Of a DNA stretch of 43,603 bases, positions 17,654 through 25,281 are shown piece by piece. Each line of letters opens with the position of its first letter. Position 1 is the stretch's first letter. Made by a program: the position numbers and the translations under genes. The DNA is from Pseudomonadales bacterium. Lineage in GTDB: Bacteria; Pseudomonadota; Gammaproteobacteria; Pseudomonadales; Azotimanducaceae. Location of the stretch: the NCBI GenBank assembly GCA_017854255.1, contig JAFMIA010000021.1:1-43603 (forward strand), given 5' to 3'. The notes beneath the pieces are model-generated. The model ran no database searches, was not told the origin of the DNA, and saw only the letters and a list, made by a program, of their open reading frames with translations.

Positions 17654-19557
17654 TGGCGCCTCGCCATCGCGACGTCCGGCACTCGAGAACCGGCCCCTTC
17701 CAAAAGATAATAATCAATAATTTCACGAGCCACTGGGGCTGCGTATTCACTGCCGCCGCCCCCATTTTCAAGCAAAACAGCGAGGGCGATCTTTGGATCC
17801 TCGATTGGAGCAAACGCTATAAACCAAGCATGCTTACGCTTTCGTTCTTCAATGATTGAAGCCTCGTAGACCTCACCTTGCTCAATCGCGACGACCTGCG
17901 CCGTCCCTGATTTACCCGCCATTCGGTATTCGATATCCCGACCAATATAGGACCAGGCAGTGCCGTTTTCCCCATAAATTTGATTGCCTCGATGGACCAC
18001 TTTTTCCATTCCACCGATAATCGGCTCCCAAACATGTTCGGGTAACTGACCTGCACCCGAGGGACTCGACCGGGCGGCGTCTTCAAAGGATTGATTTTGC
18101 GCCATACGTGGCGCAACCCAACGACCCCGGTTCGCCAAAGCCGCAACGGCTGCGGCCATCTGAAGCGGTGTGACCAAAATATCGCCATGCCCAATCCCAA
18201 GATTGACGGTATCGCCCGGATACCATGGCAATTTGCGGGTCGCGCGCTTCCATGCGCGACTCGGCAGCAAGCCGGCATTGGCATCGGGTAAATCCAAGAC
18301 AGACGCTTGTCCGAAGCCAAATTGTTTTAGATCTTGCGAGAGTCGATCGATACCGAGCCGAACCGCCAGATCATAGAAATAAACATTGCACGACCGATAA
18401 AGGGCTTTTTCGATATTAACGCGACCATGACCGCCATCATTGGTTTTGGTCCAGTTCCAATCACGATAAAGCCGCTCATTACCCGGCAACTGATACCATC
18501 CCGGATCCTCGATGCTGTCAGAAACTGTAACGGTTGAACCGCCTAATGCAATCAAACCGATAAAGGGCTTGAGGGTTGAACCGGGTTGATATTGGCCTTG
18601 AATCGCCCGATTGAACAACGGGGCATCCATGGAGGTTCGTAAAGCATTGTAGTTTTGATGAGATATGCCCTGAACAAACAAGTTTGGGTCATAGGCGGGC
18701 CGGCTGAGCAGCGCTAAAATTCCGCCAGTTTTCGGGTCAATCGCAACAACGGCGCCCCGCCGACCGTCAAGCGCGCGATCTGCAGCGGCTTGCAGGCCAG
18801 CATCCAAATACAGCGTCAGATTCTGACCATTGATCGGTTTCACGCCATCCAAGACGCGCATCATACGGCCTCGTGCGTTCGCCTCTACCCGATCATAGCC
18901 AACCTGACCGAGCAATTCGGTTTCATAAAACCGCTCAACCCCCAGCTTCCCAATATGATCTGTTGAGGCGTAAGCGGTTGCGTTCAGCGATGCGGCATCA
19001 CGATCATTGATGCGGCGAACAGAGCCCACTGCATGGGCCATAAGAGCGCCCTGTGGGTAATTTCGAACCAGTTTGGCTTGCACCGACAAGCCTGGAAATC
19101 GAAATCGATTCGCCTCGAACCGGGCCACCTGTTCATCAGACAGATCAAACAACACGGGAGCAGATTCAAATCGTCTCGTTGTGCGACCACTGAGCCGCCG
19201 GAATCGAGCGGTTTCCTCCTCACTCATCTCAAGCACAGTGGCCAAGTGAAAGAGTGTGTCCTCCATATTCACGATTTGCTCAGGGATCACCTCAAGATTT
19301 CTCGAGGGTCGATTATCCGCAAGCAAGACGCCCTGGCGATCGAGAATCAAACCGCGAACAGGCGGGCGGGCGACAACTTGCACCCTGTTTTTTTCCGAAC
19401 GCGCCACCGAATCTGAATATTGAACGGTTTGAAGATACCCCACTCGAAGAATGAGCAAGCTGAAAAGGACAAGCACCACAACAGCGCCCGTTGCCGCTCG
19501 CTCAACATAGATCTGGCTTTCGCTACGATGATCTTTTAGGGCTAGGGCTTCGCGCAT
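17650..19557 (-). CDS. mrdA: Penicillin-binding protein 2, elongasome transpeptidase
   Basis: PBP2 cross-links peptidoglycan during cell elongation. It is a class B enzyme of 635 residues. It has a single N-terminal membrane anchor at about 23-45, a pedestal domain, then the transpeptidase domain. The catalytic motifs are STLK at 327-330 (Ser327), SCN at 389-391 and KSG at 549-551 (KSGTAQ). The sequence RPPVRGLILDRQGVLLADN near 64-82 is the class B signature. It is followed by rodA and preceded by rlmH three bases away, the standard rsfS-rlmH-mrdA-rodA order. Confidence 0.97.
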   Translation of the reverse strand: MREALALKDHRSESQIYVERAATGAVVVLVLFSLLILRVGYLQTVQYSDSVARSEKNRVQVVARPPVRGLILDRQGVLLADNRPSRNLEVIPEQIVNMEDTLFHLATVLEMSEEETARFRRLSGRTTRRFESAPVLFDLSDEQVARFEANRFRFPGLSVQAKLVRNYPQGALMAHAVGSVRRINDRDAASLNATAYASTDHIGKLGVERFYETELLGQVGYDRVEANARGRMMRVLDGVKPINGQNLTLYLDAGLQAAADRALDGRRGAVVAIDPKTGGILALLSRPAYDPNLFVQGISHQNYNALRTSMDAPLFNRAIQGQYQPGSTLKPFIGLIALGGSTVTVSDSIEDPGWYQLPGNERLYRDWNWTKTNDGGHGRVNIEKALYRSCNVYFYDLAVRLGIDRLSQDLKQFGFGQASVLDLPDANAGLLPSRAWKRATRKLPWYPGDTVNLGIGHGDILVTPLQMAAAVAALANRGRWVAPRMAQNQSFEDAARSSPSGAGQLPEHVWEPIIGGMEKVVHRGNQIYGENGTAWSYIGRDIEYRMAGKSGTAQVVAIEQGEVYEASIIEERKRKHAWFIAFAPIEDPKIALAVLLENGGGGSEYAAPVAREIIDYYLLEGAGSRVPDVAMARRQ

Positions 19558-19559
19558 GG

Positions 19560-20027
19560 TTACTTATGGTAGGGATGATTTTTCAAAATTGACCAAGCCC
19601 GATAGAGCTGTTCGGCCATCAGGACCCGAACCATAAAATGCGGAAAGGTCAGTGCTGAGAGGCTCAGCACCCAATCAGCTCGAGCGAGACAATTCTGAGA
19701 CAATCCATCCGGACCACCAATCAAAAATTGCACTTTTGGATAATTTAACATCCAGTCTGACAACCGGTTTGAAAGATCTTCTGTCGAAACCTGGCGGCCC
19801 GACTTGTCGAGCGCAACAACAAAACTACCGGCTTTGATTTGCCGCAATAAAATCTGCTCTTCGGCAGCTTGATAATCCGCCGCGCGCCCGCCTTTTATCC
19901 GTTTGGCTGTGTTGCATTCGTTCAATATCAGCGCACACTCCGGTGGCAGTCTTCTCTGGTATTCATCAAATCCATCCGTGACCCAGTCCGGCGGCTGCTT
20001 CCCAGAGGCGATCAGCTCCATTTTCAC
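19560..20027 (-). CDS. rlmH: 23S rRNA pseudouridine-1915 N3-methyltransferase
   Basis: RlmH is a SPOUT-class enzyme that methylates pseudouridine 1915 in helix 69 of 23S rRNA on assembled 70S ribosomes. The 155-residue length is normal. The SAM-binding knot is seen in FLIGGPDGL (GGPDG at 104-108) and LSALTFPHFMVRVLMAEQLYRA, ending with the substrate-binding tail HPYHK. The start appears to be GTG at 20027, overlapping the rsfS stop as GTGA. An ATG two codons later would remove the expected N-terminal Met-Lys strand start. Confidence 0.96.
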   Translation of the reverse strand: MKMELIASGKQPPDWVTDGFDEYQRRLPPECALILNECNTAKRIKGGRAADYQAAEEQILLRQIKAGSFVVALDKSGRQVSTEDLSNRLSDWMLNYPKVQFLIGGPDGLSQNCLARADWVLSLSALTFPHFMVRVLMAEQLYRAWSILKNHPYHK

Positions 20028-20377
20028 AACGTGATGTCATCCTCAGAACGATTGAAGGAGATGCTCCACAGACTTTCAAGATCATATTGATCCCGAACTT
20101 CCTGCAGCATCACATGCACAATAACATCCGCAAGGTCTACCAAAACCCATGCCCCTTCATCTTCTCCCTCAACGCCCAGGGGCATCTCCCCGGCATGCTT
20201 CGCACTTTCCACGACATTCGCCGCCAATGCCTTGACTTGCCGCGCAGACTGGCCCGTCGCAACCACCATGGTATCGGTAATATCGGTCTGTTCCCGCACG
20301 TCGAGCACGGTGATGTCCTGACCTTTTACATCTTCTAGCGCCGAAATTACTAATTGCGTCAATGCATCTGTATTCAT
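20024..20377 (-). CDS. rsfS: Ribosome silencing factor RsfS
   Basis: RsfS binds uL14 and blocks joining of the ribosomal subunits when nutrients are scarce. The 117-residue protein has the family motifs: ALEDVKGQDITVLDVRE near 12-28, DTMVVATGQSARQVKALA at 34-51, and EGEDEGAWVLVDLADVIVHVM. The length is slightly more than the E. coli protein (105). It lies between nadD and rlmH with a four-base overlap into rlmH, the standard arrangement. The ATG is 18 bases after the nadD stop. Confidence 0.96.
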   Translation of the reverse strand: MNTDALTQLVISALEDVKGQDITVLDVREQTDITDTMVVATGQSARQVKALAANVVESAKHAGEMPLGVEGEDEGAWVLVDLADVIVHVMLQEVRDQYDLESLWSISFNRSEDDITL

Positions 20378-20395
20378 CTTTCGTATCCGGGTTGA

Positions 20396-21043
20396 TTAAG
20401 AAGCAGCATACAACTGCTCTTGGAGAATATAAGCGTGGACCGCTGGGTCTAAAAACGCTGAAGGATCACATTTGTTTTTTATCCGCTGCCGAATCTCTGT
20501 TGACGAAACCGCCAGCGCAGTATTATCCACAAAAAAGAGCCTGCCGTGGGCTGAAGACTTCAGCATACCCGTCGTCTTCACTTGATGCGATCTTTCAAAT
20601 GCCAGCAGAAGCGGTGCAGACGCTTGATCCGTCTCACGACGACAAACGACTAAGTGCGCATAATCCAGTAACTGCTGCCAACCCAGCCAGCTGGGGAGGC
20701 TCAGATAGGCATCCATCCCCAAGATGAAGTAGAGCCGAGGTGATGGCCCTAGGCGGCGCCGAAAATCTTTTAGCGTTTCAAGCGTGTAGGATCGATCACC
20801 TCGCTTGAGCTCCAAATCATCGACATCCAGTTTAGGGTCTTCCGACACGGCTAAACGAAGCATGGTTAAACGCTGGTCTGGCGTTGCGATGGTCGAGGAC
20901 TTATGGGGCGGAATGTTACTTGGGACACAACACACTCGGGTTGACAACAACTCAGATACAACCCTTGCGATTTGGAGGTGTCCGGAATGCACCGGATCAA
21001 AAGTACCCCCTAGAATCGCGAGATCCAAGGAGCCATCATTCAT
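20396..21043 (-). CDS. nadD: Nicotinate-nucleotide adenylyltransferase
   Basis: NadD adenylates nicotinate mononucleotide to deamido-NAD in NAD synthesis. The 215-residue protein begins with the nucleotidyltransferase signature ILGGTFDPVHSGH (His19 and His22) and ends with the ISSTxIR-type motif VSSTEIRQRI. These are the ATP-binding elements of the family. The ATG overlaps the proA stop by four bases (ATGA). It is followed by rsfS, as in most gammaproteobacteria. Confidence 0.96.
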   Translation of the reverse strand: MNDGSLDLAILGGTFDPVHSGHLQIARVVSELLSTRVCCVPSNIPPHKSSTIATPDQRLTMLRLAVSEDPKLDVDDLELKRGDRSYTLETLKDFRRRLGPSPRLYFILGMDAYLSLPSWLGWQQLLDYAHLVVCRRETDQASAPLLLAFERSHQVKTTGMLKSSAHGRLFFVDNTALAVSSTEIRQRIKNKCDPSAFLDPAVHAYILQEQLYAAS

Positions 21044-22305
21044 TGGCGAATTTGCCCAGTGCCCATTACGACGAACTTCTCGCTGGTTAAGCCCTCAAGG
21101 CCAACGGGTCCCCGAGCATGCAGCTTGTCCGTCGAAATACCGATTTCAGCGCCAAGACCATATTCAAACCCATCAGCAAAGCGTGGAGAGGCATTGACCA
21201 TCACCGAACTCGAATCAACCTCCCGCAAGAACTGCTGCGCGGCACTCAACCCCGCGGTGACGATCACGTCTGTATGGCTCGAGCCATATTGATTGATATG
21301 CCGGATCGCATCATCCAAATCATCACAGGTTTTGACCGCAAGGATCGGCCCAAGATACTCGGTTAACCAATCTGACTCGTCAGCAAGGCGGACTTGCTCC
21401 GGTGCAGCAAGCCGAGCTTGAGTCTCTTTGCAGACCCTAACCTCTACCCCTTTCGCCTGCAGTGCCGACATGAGCTCATTCAGAAAGGCCTGTGGTAATG
21501 CGCGATGTAACAGCACTGTTTCCAGCGCATTACAAACAGCATAACGCTGGGTTTTACCATTCAAAATAAGGGATTGCGCCATGGTCAGGTCCGCATCCTC
21601 ATGGACAAACAGATGACAATTACCATCTAAATGCTTGAGTACTGGAATTCTGGTTTCACGGCTCACGCGTTCAATAAGGCCTTTACCGCCCCTTGGGATA
21701 ATCAGGTCGACCAAGTCATCGAGACGCAGTAAAGCCCCAACGGCTTCCCGGTCAGTAGTCTGAACCAATTGAATCCAACTGGAATCCATCCCCGCATCTT
21801 CGAGCCCGCTTTGAATACACTGAAACAGCGCAAGGTTAGTCGAAATACATTCAGAGCCACCCCGCAAAATCGCAGCGTTACCGCTTTTGATACACAAGCC
21901 CGCAGCGTCGATGGTGACATTGGGGCGAGACTCATAAATAATGCCAATGACCCCGATCGGGGTGCGCATCTTGCCGATTTCCAAACCGTTTGGCCTGGCA
22001 GAGAGCTGACTAATCTGACCCACTGGATCTTGCAAAGCTTGAATCTGCATCAGCCCTTCGCTAATCGAATCAATACTGGCGCGCGTTAACGCTAGGCGTT
22101 CTAGACTCGGAGCATCCAGCCCAGCGGTTTTCGCTCGATCAAGATCTTCGGCGTTGGCACGCAATAATGTGTCAGCCGAGGCTTTGATTGCCGCGGCAAT
22201 CTGGGCAAGGGCAGTGTTTTTATCGGCCGTACTGGCTTTACGCGCAACTGAGGCCGCACGTTTTGCTCGCTCGCCAATCCGGCGGATGTCCTGCTCAATA
22301 CTCAT
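21040..22305 (-). CDS. proA: Gamma-glutamyl phosphate reductase
   Basis: ProA reduces glutamyl-5-phosphate with NADPH in proline synthesis. With the ATG at 22305 it has 421 residues. It is a member of the aldehyde dehydrogenase superfamily, with catalytic Cys258 in YAVCNALETV, cofactor and substrate segments TPIGVIGIIYESRPNVT and SGNAAILRGGSE, and the C-terminal GLEGLTSEKFV. A TTG six codons upstream extends the frame. ATG 22305 is preferred because AGGA stands five bases before it. It heads a run of tightly spaced genes down to lipA. Confidence 0.96.
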   Translation of the reverse strand: MSIEQDIRRIGERAKRAASVARKASTADKNTALAQIAAAIKASADTLLRANAEDLDRAKTAGLDAPSLERLALTRASIDSISEGLMQIQALQDPVGQISQLSARPNGLEIGKMRTPIGVIGIIYESRPNVTIDAAGLCIKSGNAAILRGGSECISTNLALFQCIQSGLEDAGMDSSWIQLVQTTDREAVGALLRLDDLVDLIIPRGGKGLIERVSRETRIPVLKHLDGNCHLFVHEDADLTMAQSLILNGKTQRYAVCNALETVLLHRALPQAFLNELMSALQAKGVEVRVCKETQARLAAPEQVRLADESDWLTEYLGPILAVKTCDDLDDAIRHINQYGSSHTDVIVTAGLSAAQQFLREVDSSSVMVNASPRFADGFEYGLGAEIGISTDKLHARGPVGLEGLTSEKFVVMGTGQIRQ

Positions 22306-22331
22306 CTCATTCCTATCCCGCAACTCTGGAA

Positions 22332-22337
22332 ATTATA
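22332..22337 (-). promoter_or_regulatory. Candidate -10 box for proA and downstream genes
   Basis: The 89-base gap between the LON-domain gene and proA holds a perfect TATAAT on the reverse strand, 27 bases before the proA ATG. The hexamer 17 bases upstream is a poor -35 match, and TTGGCA lies 23 bases away, too far for a standard promoter. An activator or a weak -35 may be involved. Only the -10 box is directly supported. Confidence 0.4.
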
Positions 22338-22394
22338 CTGGCTTACCCCAGTTGATTCGATGCCAACTGACTGCTCACTATTAACAACGGTCTG

Positions 22395-23021
22395 CTAAGG
22401 CGAATCCGCTTCGATCTGCATCTGATCTAAAATTTTTTCAAGATGGCTCAACCGCGTGACGGGATCGTTAATCTCAAGCATCCGCTGCCGAACGGTATTC
22501 CTCAAAGGCAGCAGTTCCGCCAAACGACCACCCAGACTCGACAAGGTTTGATAATCAACTTGACTGGCCTTAAATTGGACAGCGGGATGCGCCATCAAAT
22601 GCTCAAGAACTTCCACTAGCGGTGCATCTTCCGGGCCAGTTGCAATAACGGGCTCCGGCGGCACCATCATTATCTCACCGATCAAGGCTCGGTTTGGGTT
22701 CTCGAAGGTATCCAAAATCTTAAATTTACCTTCCGCCCGAATCATCAGGGTTAACTGTCCCTGCCCATTCTGATCAAAGTCTTCGATTCGTACGAGGGTC
22801 CCGACCCGTGCAATATTCGGCGCGCTTCGGCCCAAGATGGCCGTGTCCGAAGGCGCCTCTTCAGACAGCACAACCCCCAAAGCCTGGTCGTCTTTTGCAA
22901 TCTGAGCCACGATGTCCAGATCGCGCGCCTCAATGACCGGCAACGACAGCACGCCACCTGGGAACAAAACGGCTTGGATCGGAAATAGCGGCAGCGACCG
23001 CGTTTTCATCACTCGATTCAT
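22395..23021 (-). CDS. LON peptidase substrate-binding-domain protein
   Basis: This 208-residue protein consists only of the N-terminal Lon substrate-binding domain. It has PLFPIQAVLFPGGVLSLPVIEARD at the start, the GVVLSEE strand, then RVGTLVRIEDFDQNGQGQLTLMIRAEGKFKI. A helical end has the YQTLSSLGGRLAELLPL segment. There is no AAA or protease domain, so it is not Lon. Stand-alone proteins of this type are widespread in proteobacteria, and their role is not settled. The start may be ATG 23021 or the ATG four codons later. It lies between ssb and proA, with no tight link to either. Confidence 0.87.
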   Translation of the reverse strand: MNRVMKTRSLPLFPIQAVLFPGGVLSLPVIEARDLDIVAQIAKDDQALGVVLSEEAPSDTAILGRSAPNIARVGTLVRIEDFDQNGQGQLTLMIRAEGKFKILDTFENPNRALIGEIMMVPPEPVIATGPEDAPLVEVLEHLMAHPAVQFKASQVDYQTLSSLGGRLAELLPLRNTVRQRMLEINDPVTRLSHLEKILDQMQIEADSP

Positions 23022-23128
23022 GGCTTTATCAACATCAACCTTGCACCCAAGACACGAGCCTTCAGCGCTTTGCGTTGCCTTTTAAAGAAGGATCTCTCAC
23101 AACGCGAGGACCGCGCGGCCTCAAAACG

Positions 23129-23623
23129 CTAGAAGGGAATATCATCATCAAAATCATCTGATGGCGGCGGGCCAAAATCATCCGCGGCTCGAGAACTGCC
23201 ACCTGAATTTGCTTGACCACTGCCTTGGCCACTGCCTTGACTCATACTCGGACCAGAGGGCCCTTGGCTATTGCCGCCATCCATACCGCCTCGACCATCA
23301 AGCATTTGCATTTCATCCGCAACGATTTCCGTTGTGTAATGCTTTTGTCCGTCTCGTTCCCACTCGCGGGTTCGGAGCTCGCCTTCCAGATAAATTTTAG
23401 AACCGCGCTTTAGATATTCGCTGGCAATTTCGGCCAAGCGGTTAAAAAAGACCACTCGGTGCCATTCCGTACGCTCCTTCTGCTCACCAGAATCGCGATC
23501 CCGCCAAGCTTTTGACGTAGCGACGGATACGTTGGTTACCGCACCACCTGAAGGTAAATATCGAGTTTCAGGATCTCTACCCAGATTACCCACTATGATT
23601 ACTTTATTGATGCCTCTTGCCAT
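23129..23623 (-). CDS. ssb: Single-stranded DNA-binding protein
   Basis: SSB coats single-stranded DNA in replication, repair and recombination. The 164-residue protein has the OB fold in the first 110 residues, starting [21 protein letters not shown] and including [30 protein letters not shown] Gly/Ser/Gln-rich linker follows, then the acidic tip DDFDDDIPF that binds partner proteins. The start is set by a GGGAG ribosome-binding site nine bases before ATG. An MFS gene lies between it and uvrA, as in pseudomonads. Confidence 0.97.
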   Translation of the reverse strand: MARGINKVIIVGNLGRDPETRYLPSGGAVTNVSVATSKAWRDRDSGEQKERTEWHRVVFFNRLAEIASEYLKRGSKIYLEGELRTREWERDGQKHYTTEIVADEMQMLDGRGGMDGGNSQGPSGPSMSQGSGQGSGQANSGGSSRAADDFGPPPSDDFDDDIPF

Positions 23624-23655
23624 AACGACTCCCTTACGTCGACCAACAATTTTGA

Positions 23656-23684
23656 ACTGCAGAGACTATCGAATACTTTGCAGT
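23656..23684. promoter_or_regulatory. Inverted repeat upstream of ssb
   Basis: ACTGCA (23656-23661) and TGCAGT (23679-23684) form a perfect six-base inverted repeat with a 17-base centre, 33 bases before the ssb start. It could be an operator or part of a transcript structure. It is not a LexA box, because the spacing does not match CTG-N10-CAG. The rest of the 213-base gap (23624-23836) shows AT-rich patches but no clean promoter. Confidence 0.3.
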
Positions 23685-23836
23685 GCGCTTTAAATTTTAA
23701 CCTTGATCAAAGCCATTCAGCACCCTCACTCGGTGCCCGATCTTAGTTAAATGGGGTTCCACTCTCTTTCATAAATCATAACCTCTTCATAGCCTATTGG
23801 GCAGAGCGGATTTTGCTTCGCCTTCTCCGCGGCCCA

Positions 23837-25009
23837 TCACTTCGGCTGGTTTGATCCCCGTTGCAGCGCCATTAAAAGCCCAGCCCAGAGGATGAGGAGC
23901 GCCGCATTAACCACCAACAAAGTGGTAATGTCTGTCAGACCGATCAACACCCCACCGACACTGCCACCGGCAAATATCCCTAAAAATTGACTCGAAGAGT
24001 AGACCCCCATCGCCGAGCCTCGGCGGGCGCTGGGGGCAACTTTTGAAACGAGTGCGGGCAGCGTTGCTTCTAAGTAGTTAAAGCCAACAAAAAAGACCAA
24101 TAACGCCATCACAAACAACATAAGCGTTGGAGACCAGGCTAAAACAAGAAAACCGACTACCATCACAGCGATTGCCGGTAGTATCTTGACCAAAAGATCA
24201 GCAGAACCCCGCCAACGAATGACCAGCGGCAACATCAGCACAAAGGAGCCTAGCAGTATGCATAAGTAGTACACAGCATGGTCCTCAATGGCGACCCCAA
24301 ATTGTTTGAGCATGATCGGAATCACCAAAAAGCTCGACATCAGCAAGTAATGATTCATAAAAATACTCAGATTTAACATCTGAAGCTGTAATCGGTATGA
24401 CACGACCCCGGCTTCGCTGACATCACCGCCCTCAGCGGGATCAACCATTGCGCTGCCCGCACTCGGCAACACAAAGCAAACCAGTAGCAGCGCCAAAGCA
24501 CCCGTCAAGGCGGCGAGAAAAAATAGCGCTTGCAAGCCGCCATAGGCATAAAGCAGTGGCCCCAGGATGAGAGATCCACCAAAGGCGAGGCCAATACTGC
24601 CTCCCACCATAGCCATCGCGCGAGCCCGATATTCAAAGCGCATGCCGTCCGCGAGTACCGCTAAAAGCACACCAGCAATCGCGCCCGACCCCTGCAACGC
24701 TCGACCAACCAGCACCCACTCAATTCGTTCCGCAAGCGCTGCAACCAAACTTCCAACAATAAAAACACTGAGACCCGCAATGAGCATTGGCTTGCGGCCA
24801 AATCGATCGGAGAGATAGCCGTAGGGCACTTGTAGCAAAGCTTGGAACAAGCCATAGATCCCGAGGGTGAGCCCTATCAACATAGGACCACTGCCATAGA
24901 GCTTGCTCGCAGCCAGGGTAAAAACAGGCAAAATGCTGAACAAGCCCAACATTCGAACGAAGTACAAAAGGCTTACAATGGCGGCCGTCGTTCGTTCTGA
25001 TGTGTTCAT
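23837..25009 (-). CDS. Major facilitator superfamily transporter
   Basis: This 390-residue protein has about twelve hydrophobic segments and an MFS motif A, GYLSDRFGRKPMLIAG, after the second. It resembles drug-efflux MFS antiporters (DHA1 type) that lie next to uvrA in Pseudomonas and relatives. The substrate is unknown. The frame opens at GTG 25018, but ATG 25009 fits better before TSERTTAAIVSLLYF. It is transcribed away from uvrA and toward ssb. Confidence 0.88.
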   Translation of the reverse strand: MNTSERTTAAIVSLLYFVRMLGLFSILPVFTLAASKLYGSGPMLIGLTLGIYGLFQALLQVPYGYLSDRFGRKPMLIAGLSVFIVGSLVAALAERIEWVLVGRALQGSGAIAGVLLAVLADGMRFEYRARAMAMVGGSIGLAFGGSLILGPLLYAYGGLQALFFLAALTGALALLLVCFVLPSAGSAMVDPAEGGDVSEAGVVSYRLQLQMLNLSIFMNHYLLMSSFLVIPIMLKQFGVAIEDHAVYYLCILLGSFVLMLPLVIRWRGSADLLVKILPAIAVMVVGFLVLAWSPTLMLFVMALLVFFVGFNYLEATLPALVSKVAPSARRGSAMGVYSSSQFLGIFAGGSVGGVLIGLTDITTLLVVNAALLILWAGLLMALQRGSNQPK

Positions 25010-25281
25010 GGATCTCACTTAAGGACAATCTGATCTTTGCGAAATGACGTTCAAACCCTTAGTATCGCTACCAGCTCATTAGTTGCCATCAAGAAGCGCT
25101 GAAGGACCCTCATCATATCGCCGCTAAAACGGTCGCAGCGTCTGTTTTTGCGCTGCATAGACTGGGCGAAAGATGATAGCAGGGTTTGCGATTACTCGCA
25201 CGAATCAGCGCCTCGCCTTGCCTTATTGTGAGACAACGCCGCACCCAAAAGCAGCATAATGATTACCTCGGGATGTCGACC
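25010..25281. promoter_or_regulatory. Divergent region between the MFS gene and uvrA
   Basis: I looked for an SOS box in these 272 bases and found no CTG-N10-CAG palindrome. The closest, CTGTTTTTGCGCTGCA at 25142-25157, misses the spacing by one base. A weak + strand promoter is possible: TTGCGC at 25148-25153, an 18-base spacer and GATGAT at 25172-25177. Nothing else is supported. Confidence 0.25.

Noticed and set aside
23700-23745. Short GC hairpin (GCACC/GGTGC) after the MFS gene as a terminator
   Set aside because: The stem is only five bases with no T tract, too weak to call.
25142-25157. Possible LexA box before uvrA
   Set aside because: The half-sites CTG and CAG are one base out of register.
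25186-25281. TTG-started N-terminal extension of uvrA
   Set aside because: The sequence does not match UvrA and later ATGs have better context.
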